From positions 13,727,275 to 13,791,274 of the forward strand of contig OX104123.1 of assembly GCA_944474755.1 (NCBI GenBank): 64,000 nt of DNA. Direction: 5' to 3'. Positions 50,356-61,308 of the stretch are shown one piece after another; within the stretch, counting starts at the first letter, position 1; the number at the start of each line of letters is the position of its first letter. A program made the translations under genes and the position numbers. The notes beneath the pieces were generated by a model. The model did no database searches and had not been told where the DNA came from. It was given only the letters and a program-made list of their open reading frames with translations. Source of the stretch: Limnoperna fortunei. Its lineage: Eukaryota; Mollusca; Bivalvia; Mytilida; Modiolidae.

Positions 50356-53300
50356 ATGATAACAAACGTCGTCATCGCGGTGTTGTTTATTTCACGCCTG
50401 GGTTTGGGTAAGTACATTTATTTGATGAAATGGTCATCTACACGCATGTGTCCTTGAACAGCCTGGACTATTCATGTTATTACTTGTTTGTTTGAATGGG
50501 GATTAAAGCCACTTTAAAAAGATTCCTCAGTTGCATCATGGCGACCAGGTATTTGGACAAATCCTGAATACCTGCATGGTGAAACCTACGAACATCGATT
50601 AGAAAACTGTTAATCCTTGTCAATTAAGATTGGAGTCTCACTAAATTGTGCAATTTCAAAAGTGTGAACTTATGTATTCGCTTTAATTGTGTATCTAGAT
50701 GTTGTTGAAAAAGTATTCTTGGCAGATAAACCCATTTAAAAAAGAAAATCCGCAAGTACGAACTACCGAACACAATTAACAACACACACTTAAAACAGAG
50801 AAACACGAACACCGTTGAATAAAATTGGTGAAATCAGGTGTTCCGGAAGTTAGTATATCCTGCTTCACTAGTGACATCAATATCAGGAGTTCTAGAAGGG
50901 TAAGTACACCTTTCTTCAATAGTGATACCAGGTGTTTCGGAAGGGTGAGTATATCCTGCTTCGCTATTGACGCCTGATATTTCGGAAGGGTGAGCATATC
51001 CTGCTTCACTAGTGAAATCAATATCGGGAGTTCAGGAAGGGTAAGTACACCCTTCTTCAATAGTGATACCAGGTGTTTCGGAAGTCTTAGTATATCCTGC
51101 TTCACTAGTGACATCTGGTGTTTCGGAGGGGTGAGCATATCCTGCCTCACTAATGAATTCAATATTATGTGTTCCGGAAGGGTGAATACATCCTGCTTCC
51201 ATAGTCACATCAGGTGTTCCGGAGGGGTGAGTACATCCTGCTTCACTAGTGAAATCAATATTATGTGTTCCGGAAGGGTGAATACATCCTGCTTCCATTG
51301 TGATATCAGGTGTTCCAGAAGGCTGAGTATATCCTGCTTCTCTAGTGAAATCAATACCATGTGTTCAGGAAGGGTGAGTTTATCCTGCTTCAGTAGTGAC
51401 ACCAGGTCCCGGTTTCATAAAACATCTCAAATTTGAGGAATTCCTCAACTTGTCCTCAACTCAAAAATTGACCAATTAGATTGCTTGAAAATTCAAATTT
51501 GAGGAAAAACTCAGATATTTGAGGAAAATCTCAATTTGAAAAGTTTTATGAAACCCAGGCCTGGTGTTTCGGAGGAGTGGGATATCCTGCTTCACTAGTC
51601 ACATAAGGTGTTCCGGAAAGGTGAGTACATCCTTATTCACTAGTGACATCTGCAGTACTAATTATGGTCAAAATTGGTAAGATGTCCGGAGGATCCAGAA
51701 GAAGCCCTCACGAAGCAGCAAATAACGGACACACCATATTATTTCTTATAAATGCATCCAAATGCCCGTGCAGAATGGCCATTTATGAGAAATTGTGGAT
51801 CCGCAACTGAGGCCATGAATCGGAGGAGAGAACAGCAGGTAACATACGCAATATAATTTTAATAAATTCGTGTGAAATTTATGAAAACACCAAGCATTGA
51901 AAATATTTGGTTATAGTATTTAGATGTTCAAAATAGAAATTTAAATAAATAAAATAATATTTTCTCACACATTACCTTATAACCCCACAATGAATTATTT
52001 CTGTTTTAGCATTACGATGTTACAATTGTAAGAATTTAGATACGGTGACCAAATGCTTCTTTAGGACTACCTGCAGCACGGAGGAGGTAATATATGCACC
52101 GAAAATATTTGTCTTGTTTATTCTTACCTTCATCCAGGTGTAATTTAAATCAAACGATACCGAGGCGTAATAAAAAAAATCCAAGTAAGAATTTACAAAG
52201 CCGCGGATAACATAAAACAAACACAACATTGAACAAACAATGAAAACATACAACAATAAGCAGCTAACTAAGAGATGATCAGGAATTGTTAGTATATCCT
52301 GCTTTAATAGTGACACCCGTCGTGTTACGTGTGGTTTTACCGAAAACACTCTTTATAAAGGATGATTAATAAAAAACGACGGAATTGAAAACAGTTGACA
52401 GATTTATACTATTTATGTTGATGTTTCAGCTTTGCATGGCATCAAGGTACCCGGATGAGAAAGGCATTGACATTTATAACCTCGGATGCATGCACCAAAC
52501 GGTAAAAGTTTTAAAGAATTGCGTGTGACTTTTGAATATATATCGTTGTACAATAATAATATTATGCTTTGCTAATAAACATTTATGATGACATTTTATT
52601 TACAACCACTTGATCAAGGCCGCTGCTGGTGGACTGTTAGTCCCCGAGTGTATCACCAGCCCAGTCACACTTCTTTGCTGACTGTCATATCATTAATTAT
52701 TTCAGTGATATGGTCATTTTCTAAATTTACTACATGGAAATTTCTAAAAGTATTGTAATTCTAAGGGTTTTCTTTTGTATTTTCAATGTGTATATAGCTT
52801 GAGCCTGATTTGATATTTAATTATTAAAGATCAACAACATCTTACTCATTTTGATTTTAAATATTGTCTGGGTTTAAGCGCCAATGATGAGTTTTGATTA
52901 GACGAAACGCGTGTATGACGAAGTAAGTTGTGTTATCCTTGGTATCTTTGACGACATTTTATTATCAAAATAAACGCTTTAAATTATGTGTTAGATTTTA
53001 TTTTTTGTCTAAAGAATTTTGTTGAATGTATATTTTTTTCTTTAATTCTGAACAGTTAGATAATTACAATGCCCGATTGTATTTCTTGTAAAACACCAGA
53101 ATAATTAATGCAAAGTGAAACAAAAAACGAGAGGCTCTCGAGAGTCTGTATCGCTCATTTGATTTTTATATGCAATAATGAAGTAATTTCCAATATGATA
53201 AATATCCTTGCTGCACGGCTACTTTAAATTGGTTTCCGGTCGGCATTAAACATAAACTTTGTACAGGACAATCTCCCTCTTTAAATATTAGAAAAAGAAG

Positions 53301-56300
53301 AGAACAAGTTATCAGTAATGAATTGAATGTAATAACAAAATACCGAACACCATGGCAACTGTCAATCAACAAATCAAAGTCCGGGAACCCGGCAAACTTT
53401 AGTAACTATAGAAATGGTCAGCATGGCAACTGTCAATCAACAATTCAAAGTACTGGAACTCGGCAAACTTGAGTAACTACAGAAATGGTCATGGATTGGT
53501 ACATGTATTTCAAACGAAATGGTTGGTTAAATCAGATTTTATGCCATGCCCTACCTCCCGCTTCCATTACTGTAGTATATGAGTTGTTTTGTTGATGAAA
53601 ATGGATGGGTATTATATACCACTAGTCAGTAATAGGTGTATCCATATTTCCATTAATAAAACCTATTTTCATCATTTTTTTTATCGGATATTGATATTTT
53701 ATGTTTTCAGTGAAATGCCAGCTTTCATCTTTAAACGCAATTTTCCTGTTTGCCAATTCCGCAAGAAAATCGTGCGGAATGTTTAAGTTTAGTTTGATAT
53801 GAAAAAAGTAAGGATGCCCATGCAAACTACGATAAACTTAAAGAAAAATGTCTAATTTTTTCTAAAATTTGTCTTACCTTAGTATATCTAGGATGTTTAA
53901 AGTCCTGGTTGAAGCTTTATTAGAGATACCCCTTCACTCCCATTACCTTGAATGGCCGACACCATTTAAATCTTTTTTACGGCTTTTTTTTGAAGAAACG
54001 AATTTTTCATTTGTTACAATTATGACAAATCCGCCATTAAATATACCTTGATTCCGTAATTTTGATTTACCGTTAAATTCGAAATTTCAGCTCCCGATAA
54101 AATTTCGCTTGGATATTTCAAACATGAGTGAGCATAGTTTAATTTATCGAAAACAGCTGTAGTATTTCTGTTTATGTTAGTTTCATTATACATTGTATTT
54201 CACATATAAAGATATACCGAACTTCTGAAAAAATTTTGATCCGATAAAATTCAACTGATTGATAAAACCTCGCATTTCAAATAATAATAAACAATGTAAA
54301 GGACAGATGAAAATGATACATTTATATAAACGTGAAATGGGAGGTTTTATGTTACAGAACTAGGTGTAACCAATAATCATCGCAGCACAAATCCGATAGA
54401 AAGATTAAAGAACGGAATAATAAGATAAAAACACCGCAATTAATGCTTCAGAAAAACTAAAACAAAATACATACAATAATACCAACTATAGAACCTCTTT
54501 TCGGTACTTTTTAGGTTTGTCAGCTCATAGACAGGGTAAATTCTGAGGTCTTTGGTAAGAGGACATTGTCATCTTTAACAAAATGTTGCTCCACGGAGGA
54601 GTGCAATAGTAAGTAATTGATTCTGAAATTTTATAAAAATACAAGAAACAAAATCACTTAAAGACAGGACACACAGAATTTAACAATACATAAAAACACT
54701 GGTTCAGTATTGTGCCGATTTTCCGGATAACAGTTCAGCTTCGATACGTATTGTTTATGATGTGCTGTTCGTTTGGTTTTTTTTTTTTGTTTGTTTTTTT
54801 CGAAACCTTCTTTCTCTCTTTAGTTTACCTGTAGATTGTTAAACACTATTTCGCATGTCTTGATTATTATTAAGATTTCTAGTCCTAAATAAACATATGT
54901 CAAAACTGCTGACTGCTAAAAACTTATATATTTACCGATGTACATTTTTCTTATTTCAGAATTCTTACTGGAAGAACACACTACAGGTATGTACTTATTT
55001 GAATTAGTTGTAAAAGAAGGTAATAACAAAATACCGAACACCCATGAAACTGTCCAAACAGACAATCTACATATCAAAGTCCGTGAAACCAGTAACTCCA
55101 GAACGAAACCAGTAACTCCAGAACCAACAACCAAAAATATAGTAACTACAGCAATGGTCCTGATTTGGTTCAGGCAATTCAAAAGAAATGGTGGTAAAAC
55201 CAAGTTCTATGGCATGTCAAACCTGCCGTTTCCATTCCATAAAACTCTTAATATTAAACATATATATTTAACCTAATATTAACAATGACAGCGTTGTAGG
55301 AACGATTTGGTGTCATAACTACCGACATTAGGTGCCAGGATATATATTTATATTATTAATATAAGATATTTTCTTTATTTTGATTTGTCGAACGATACCA
55401 CGTGGTCATTTTGTATTTCTTTGGGCACATATAATATACCTAAAAATAGAATTTTCCAACGATATATTGTTATGCTGCATACCTATACAGCACGTTACTA
55501 AAAATAGATTTAAAAAATTCCAAAAGTTAAATCGGTATATCACATTCTAAAAATGGTTACAAGAAATGAGGAGTTTTATTCAACATGTTTATTATATGGT
55601 TAACAGTTTGGTTCTATTTTGGTAAATTTTATGTAGAAAAAGGGGTCTGTTGTATTTTGTGATGTGGAATACTTGTCATAGAACAAGTATACATTTATTA
55701 TGTGTGTAGACTCGTAATCATATTACATTTTAAAAATCTGTCAAACAAATGGTGTGTACACAAAAAAGGAAATATTGTTCAACAATCATGACAATAGGTT
55801 ATATAAACAATATAACAATTATAGCTTAAGATTCGGTCAATACGAGAATATATCGACCAACAGATGAATATCGACCTCGGACTGCGTCCTCGGTCGATAT
55901 GCAAATCTGTTTGGTCGATATATTCTCGTATCGACCTCATACCAAAGCTATAATTGTATAATGTTTGCACATTTTATGATCTGTGATAAAAGGTAGTATT
56001 TGAGTAACCCATCAGCCTATAATATAATATATATAGCACCATGTAATGTTGGACACCAAGTGGCATAACTCCTTGCTCTGTTATTTGTAAAGGCTGTTAA
56101 GAAGAAGACATTATCCGATCAAAATGTCATTTATTTAAAAAATGACGGCAAAAATTACGTACACAACAAGGGAGTTAATCTTTACAAGATGCTAAAATTA
56201 AAATACTAGAATTAACTCCCTTGAACAGCCAGCCTACAAAAAGGCCAAAGCGAAACAAGCACATGTGCTGCATTGAGCAAATGCCACCCAAGGAGTTATG

Positions 56301-59300
56301 ACTAAATGTTGATATTTAATGTGGAAATAAACCATATATCCCAATAAAACTAGCTATATCATGAAAATGAACAATCTCATTGATAACTATTGTGATATCA
56401 ATAACAAACAAAAACAACTTTTCAATATTGACACGTGACTTGGAATCAGCCACTGATTGGGTAGATATAAATATAGACAAGAGTAATTGATTATTTGTCG
56501 TATATTTAGATATTTAGTAATCGTGAAAGTATGGTACACAATTGCAACATAAATGAATTTACTCATAAATTCGATTGTATGTTAACATTTACTTTTATTA
56601 TTTGGTCCCAAGTATCCAAGAATGTAAACAAAATGTGTAGTATGCTTTATCGCTATTTTGCAATATTTTCCTTTGATGTGTATGTGTGGTATTTATAGAT
56701 TATTTCCGTTTTTGGCAACCAGATGCGTTTTCTCGTCCATATCTCATCAAAGGGCGACAGCCCTGAGATGAGATGACGAGAAAATGGATCGAGTTTCATA
56801 AAACGTAAATAATCTGTTTATCGCTGTTTTACACCTAGTGACGTCACAGTGTTTACTTAACGACGTCTTGACAGCGAGCTGAGATTAATAGGTTCTTTCA
56901 TACGTTTTGGGGAAAGACCGGTTCGCGAGTGGAGCGCAGCGAGACGAGCCAAAAGACATAAAAATTTCTATCACGAGTGAAAGATCATACGGGCTTTCCC
57001 AAAAGCACCTATTTCTTCCGTAAACCAACAACTTTCGCATCGCTATATCCTATAGACTCTCCATTGTTTTAGACGCCATTGTCTCTGACTTCCAATCAGA
57101 ACGCCGGAAACTAGAACGTTGTTATGCTTCCATTACAACGTTCTTGTTTCTGGTGTTTTGATTGGATGACGCAGCAAATACTGATGTGTGCGCGTGAGCT
57201 CATCTGTACTGGGTGATATGTAATATGGAGTAGGCATTGCCAAAATGCGAGCACAGACAATATAGTCTTTTATTATAAATATATTATGTGCATTTCATAA
57301 TTGACGTTACTTCCGAACACCCTAAATGTTCCTCTAAATTCCAGTGTTCACGTGACGTCTTTCTGTGTAATGGTGACGTCACATGAAATGTAATTTGATT
57401 GTCAGGTTTTAAAGATCGATTTAGAGATTGGAAAAAATAGTATGAAATTTTTGTTGTAATTTTAAATATAACATTAAATTTTTATCGTTGTCAAATTTAT
57501 TTTTAAGTCTTTCTTTAAAATTAAATTTAGTGCTTCTTTATTCACTTTGTTCCAGTTTTTTGACGATATCAACTTCCGGACGAAAAAAAAAATCAATATC
57601 AGCATTAAGCAGATTTTGATCACGTGATTTCATTTTGATTACATGACACGTAATTGCCGTAGAGCTCACCGCTCTTCGCGGGCAGCTTCGCTGCCGCTGC
57701 GAGCCGTGCTCGCTACCAGAAATCGGCCATTTACGAAAGAAGGGCCCATCTAACTTCGCTGTGAAGGCGTCTTTATGTAATCACCGTGACGTTACAACGT
57801 TACAAAATTAACTGCGACACGCAGATTATTTTCGCACTTCGTTGATATGGGCGAGAAAATGCATCTCGTTTCAACAAACGTAAATAATCTTTAATTCCAT
57901 ATGTAATGTTCATCTATCAACACATATCTCGTATTTTGTAAAGAAATTTAACTTAACATAGAAATTTGTGTAAGTATCTTTACATCCTTGTCAACTTGTT
58001 CCTCCTGCATGTTATTTGTTTTGTATGCGAATATTGATATGTGACTCTGGGAACTCATGTAGACCTGCGTGTTCAAATATTAATTAATGTAAAGTTACAG
58101 GTAAAATCTAAAAAGGGAAATATTGTGATACGACGAATACATGTCGATCTCAATTTGTATCCTGATATTAAACTAGAAGATACGATTGATTTAGTTTTAA
58201 AAGAAGACTTGTATCTATAACGTTTTCGTTTAATTCCATTGAAATACACATTTAATTCAATTAAAATGTCATCAAAGATACTAAGGTTAATAAAATTTAC
58301 TATGCGAGACGAGTGTTTCGTCTAATCAGGGGTCCTCAAACCCAAATAATATTTAACATCTAAATGATTAAAAGGGAAAAAACAAAAAATACGTTTGAGA
58401 TCAATTAACATCATTGATCACACTGTATAAATGCAAATGAAAATGTAACACCAGGATTGCCCCGTCCGACCAAGGGCATTAAGTTGTCGGTGTAGAACGT
58501 AAAAATCTCCCCAAGTCAGTCAACACCAGGATTCTATAATTAAAAATGAGTGCATTGTTACACAGTTGTGATCTTTACTCTCGTTTACACCAAGTCGAAT
58601 TTTGTGCAACAAACATTTGTTCTTCTGTGGTCGGCATTTCGTGACGATTTCCAAACTCGTACCAGTCCGCTATGTCCGAAATACAACTTCTGAATAAGCT
58701 AAATGCTTCTCAAATTCAATATCTTCAGAAGTAAGATCTTTTTCAATATTATGAGCAAGACCATCTGGTTTAGGCCGATTTTGTTTTCCATGGTTACAAA
58801 TGTTATTATGTAATTATAAATATTTTGAATAGCAGATGCTAAGACAGGTAAACCGGAATAGTAGGTGTGACATCACAGATCACACATAACTGGCTGCCTA
58901 CATGGAGGCTGGAATTCCTAAATTTATTATTACAAAATATCGATTTATTTCTTAATGGTGCCAATTTTTAACACGAACATAGCAAGAAATGTAAGAATCT
59001 TCTGCAGCTATGCAAAGAGGTGTTTGGAAGGTTTCCTTCACCTTTAAGAGATTGTAGAGCTTAATCAACAACCTTCCTAAATGTTATGCCAAATGCGACT
59101 AAGGCTACCTTGATAATAGAAAAACCTTAAAATTTAAATTATTTTCAAAATTTCATGGCAGTAAATTTAAACCCTCAGAAAAATAGTTTACATGTACTTA
59201 CACTTGTACTTAAATATCTGTAAGTTTCGGTAGTTTAAGCGAATGACAAATGGATCATGATGATACACAAAGGACAAATCACATTGTAACTAAACATTTA

Positions 59301-60602
59301 TTAGAAATGATTTATATTTTATATAAAACACTACCACTAAATATTCAGAATGTCACGTGACTCAGGCAACATAGGTGTAAAATAACGTTATAAAACTTCA
59401 CATTATCATAAGATTCTACTTCTCATATTGTTCCAATAGGATCATCTCGGTTATTTCCGTCTATAGTCGGAAACATTCCCGACCCTTGACGGAAATGGCC
59501 GAGAGATGTTCCGACTGTTGTTTGCCTGTTTCTCTGTTTGGTATGGATCATTTAATAAATCATTTGACCAGGTCATGAATATATATTTTTTTCTTTATAT
59601 AGTACCTCCATTTCCAACATCACAGGCACCTAATCATCAGACAACCCCTCGAGGTCTGACATCTCCAGCACCGATCCATCTTACAACGATCTACCCTCTA
59701 ACATCTCATGCCCCCCACCAACCCCATGAGTGTGTTGATAGAATTAATGTGTGCTCTGTGTCACCGGAAATCACAAAGTTGTCATGCGCAGATCCAGAAA
59801 TAAGACAAGAATGCAGGAAAACGTGCGGAGACTGTAGTAAGTATTTTCCAAGTTTTTTAACTCCTAATAAGGTAATAACAAAATACTGAACTGTTAGAAA
59901 GACAATTTAAAAATCTAATTTCAAGAAACCTACAAACTTGAGAACCAACAACCAAAAATATACCAACTACAGCAATGGTCCTGACTTGGTACAGGAATTT
60001 CAACAGTAGTTAAAACAAGTTTATGACATACTTAACCTCCGCTTCCATTACTATAGTGTGCGAGTTTGTGAGCTGATGAAAAAAGTTGGGTAAACTAGTC
60101 ATTAAAGATATATCAAATTATCATCTCTCACAATCATAATGACAATGTGCAATAGATAGATTGATTGATTGATTGGATGTTTATTTAGCTATATTCAAGT
60201 TCATGTTCAGCTTTTAGGTGAAGACGACATGTTAAGCTTTCAGGTGCAGACGACATGTTCAGCTTTTAGTTGCAGACGACATGTTCAGCTTTTAGGTGCA
60301 GACGACATGTTAAGCTTTTAATATGCAAATTTACCACATACCGTGGTTTCCGGCTATGTTAAGGTCTGGTGTTATCAACTATAGTCTGGTTCCCTCCAGA
60401 CGATATGGCTGAAGTTCAAAAAACAATACAGTGTGGTACAAAAAGTCCGTCTTGTTTAGAAATTCTATTTATTTCAGACACTCCAATACAGTCTTGTGCA
60501 GATACGGAGGCACGCTGTAGTCTACCCGAGTATAGAGATCTGATTTGCAACGACCATGCGTTCAATACGGTTTGTGCGAAGACTTGTGGACTCTGTCATT
60601 AA
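50356..60602 (+). CDS. Gene C: secreted Ly6/uPAR domain + two ShKT domains, split gene
   Basis: Seven exons inferred: 50356-50407 (signal peptide MITNVVIAVLFISRLGLG), 52010-52086, 52430-52501, 54515-54608, 54960-54986, 59603-59836, 60478-60602. Phases are 1-0-0-1-1-1, and the sum is 681 nt, giving 226 aa. Exons 2-4 encode a ten-cysteine Ly6 domain ending CCSTEECN; exon 5 is a 27-nt linker exon. Exon 6 has a Pro/Thr/His-rich linker of about 43 residues, then a ShKT domain ending CRKTCGDC; exon 7 is a second ShKT domain ending CAKTCGLCH and stop. Exon sizes for the first Ly6 part (77 nt) are identical in A, B and C, so these are tandem paralogues. No GPI signal or membrane segment, so probably secreted. 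An ATATATACA sequence about 65 bp upstream may serve as TATA. Confidence 0.87.
50482..50640 (-). mobile_element. Degenerate SINE in gene C intron 1
   Basis: ACTTGTTTGTTTGAATGGGG, GCATCATGGCGACCAGG, GAAAACTGTTAATCCTTGTC and AATTAAGATTGGAGTC match the tail, centre and right part of the family; the tRNA head is absent. Confidence 0.65.
50845..51660. repeat. Higher-order minisatellite (45 + 51 bp = 96 bp) in gene C intron 1
   Basis: Alternating sub-units share TATCCTGCTTCACTAGTGA and GTGTT(C/T)(C/G)GGAAGGGTGAGTA; they differ in the middle (ACATCAGG against AATCAATATTATG). Since 45 and 51 are multiples of three, long frames stay open on both strands (to 148 codons), but these are repeat artefacts. 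One isolated related copy sits at about 52285-52315. A MITE at 51408-51556 splits the right end. Confidence 0.9.
51408..51556. mobile_element. MITE with GGTTTCATAAAAC inverted ends, inserted in the minisatellite
   Basis: Left end GGTTTCATAAAACATCTCAA, right end GTTTTATGAAACCC; internal AAATTTGAGGA repeats in both directions. Flanking array sequence reads CACCAGGT on the left and CTGGTGTTTCGG on the right, consistent with insertion into an array unit with a very short target duplication. Confidence 0.75.
52586..52967 (+). mobile_element. Long copy of the GACGAAACGCG bivalve repeat, in gene C intron 3
   Basis: Begins GATGACATTTTATTTACAAC, contains GATCAAGGCCGCTGCTGGTG, GACTGTTAGTCCCCGAG and TATCACCAGCCCAGTC, then TTAGACGAAACGCGTG, and ends TTGACGACATTTTATT. 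The start and end share TGA(T/C)GACATTTTATT. I recognise this as a very abundant bivalve repeat, from memory. Confidence 0.7.
53333..53580 (+). repeat. Dispersed repeat, copy 1 of 3 in gene C introns
   Basis: AATAACAAAATACCGAACAC, CATGGCAACTGTCAATCAAC (twice), AACTACAGAAATGGTCATGG, TTGGTACATGTATTTC and CCCGCTTCCATTACTGTAGT. Shares its order of blocks with 55018-55245 and 59868-60065. Confidence 0.7.
55018..55245 (+). repeat. Dispersed repeat, copy 2 of 3 in gene C introns
   Basis: GGTAATAACAAAATACCGAA, ACCAACAACCAAAAATATAG, AACTACAGCAATGGTCCTGA and CGTTTCCATTCC. Starts about 30 bp after the exon 5 donor. The 112-codon frame here is repeat-derived. Confidence 0.7.
55816..55958. mobile_element. 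Foldback element (143 bp)
   Basis: Left arm CAATTATAGCTT..TACGAGAATATATCGACCAA..AATATCGACC pairs with right arm GGTCGATAT..TTGGTCGATATATTCTCGTA..AAGCTATAATTG; only a short GC-rich loop remains. Several GGTCGATA/TATCGACC boxes in alternating orientation. Confidence 0.85.
56697..57893. mobile_element. 1.2-kb terminal-inverted-repeat element without transposase
   Basis: Left end AGATTATTTCCGTTTTTGGC..GATGCGTTTTCTCGTCCATATC matches the reverse complement of the right end AGATTATTTACGTTTGTTG..GATGCATTTTCTCGCCCATATC over about 47 bp. A third inverted copy of the end at 56770-56820 makes an internal hairpin with the left end. Inside lie GAGCTCACCGCTCTTCGCGG and CTTCGCTGCCGCTGCGAGCC palindromes (57661-57710), related to 21720-21765. 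No coding frame of size. Confidence 0.75.
58262..58356 (-). mobile_element. Fragment of the GACGAAACGCG repeat, reverse orientation
   Basis: AAATGTCATCAAAGATACTA, CGAGACGAGTGTTTCGTCTA and AATCAGGGGTCC are the reverse complement of the 3' part of 52586-52967. Confidence 0.65.
59868..60065 (+). repeat. Dispersed repeat, copy 3 of 3 in gene C introns
   Basis: GGTAATAACAAAATACTGAA, GAACCAACAACCAAAAATAT, CAACTACAGCAATGGTCCTG, TTGGTACAGGAATTTC and CCGCTTCCATTACTATAGTG. Starts about 30 bp after the exon 6 donor, the same distance as copy 2 from its donor. Confidence 0.7.
60199..60322. repeat. 26-bp tandem repeat, 4-5 copies
   Basis: Unit CAGCTTTTAGGTGCAGACGA plus CATGTT in the last intron of gene C, with AAGCTTT/CAGCTTT variants. 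Confidence 0.92.
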
Positions 60603-60775
60603 ACTTTTAAGTAACTGGGTTGTGATCGTTTTATTATGGAAAACATAGATACCGGTTTGTTGTTAGTTACACAAGACTGATGTATGTACAAAAATACACG
60701 AGATCATATATATTATTATATAGTATATTTATACACTTTTGACATAAAAATTACTGTTTTTACCCGAGGCTTATC

Positions 60776-60801
60776 CGCCATGAGAGAAATCTCTCATGGC
60801 G
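60776..60801. repeat. Perfect 26-bp hairpin
   Basis: Arms CGCCATGAGAG and CTCTCATGGCG are perfect reverse complements around AAAT. It lies between gene C and its decayed extra exon; probably a transposon core. Confidence 0.9.
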
Positions 60802-60933
60802 TCAACAAATGGTGTGGCAGAGGTGATTGTGGTTGACGTAGAATACCCAGAATCTTTTGCGTAAACAAATTGGTAGAAATTGGTAAACAAATTCCGTTTT
60901 TTTTAGTTATTATATTTTAAACACACCAACAAT

Positions 60934-61063
60934 CACAAATCAGTCTTGTGCAGATACGGAGGCACGCTGTAGTCTACCCGAGTACAGAGATCTGATTTGC
61001 AACGATCAATTGTTCAATGCGGTGTGTGCGAAAACGTGTGGACTCTTATCATTAAACTTTTAA
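60934..61063 (+). pseudogene. Decayed duplicate of gene C last (ShKT) exon
   Basis: Repeats 60482-60620 at an offset of 452 bp: TCTTGTGCAGATACGGAGGC and TCTACCCGAGTACAGAGATC are nearly unchanged. Five of the six ShKT cysteines remain. An indel near 61045 turns the final CGLCH-stop into CGLLSLNF-stop, losing the sixth cysteine, and the TTTCAG acceptor of the parent is TTTTAA here. Downstream TTAAACTTTTAA is also shared. Probably not expressed as a functional module. Confidence 0.85.
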
Positions 61064-61308
61064 ATAACTGAAACTGAATCTATTTTATTTGATAAAACGC
61101 CTATTTTTATACAATATTATATTCAATGGCGTTGTACAATAACTAATAAAATCACACGAGACATGCAATAAATACAATAAAATTTAAAACGAACAAAAAG
61201 CTTTGTACCAAGTAAAACTCACAGAAATGTACATTCGTACAAGTATAGGCACAGCAGTAAAGGTTCTTTGATTTAAAAAAAAAAGAAAAAGTACGCATAC
61301 TTCTGATC

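Noticed and set aside
50776..51436. Frames of 65-148 codons on both strands with Cys/Ser or Thr/Pro repeats
   Set aside because: All arise from the 45/51-bp array, whose units are multiples of three; no splice links to gene C frames were found.
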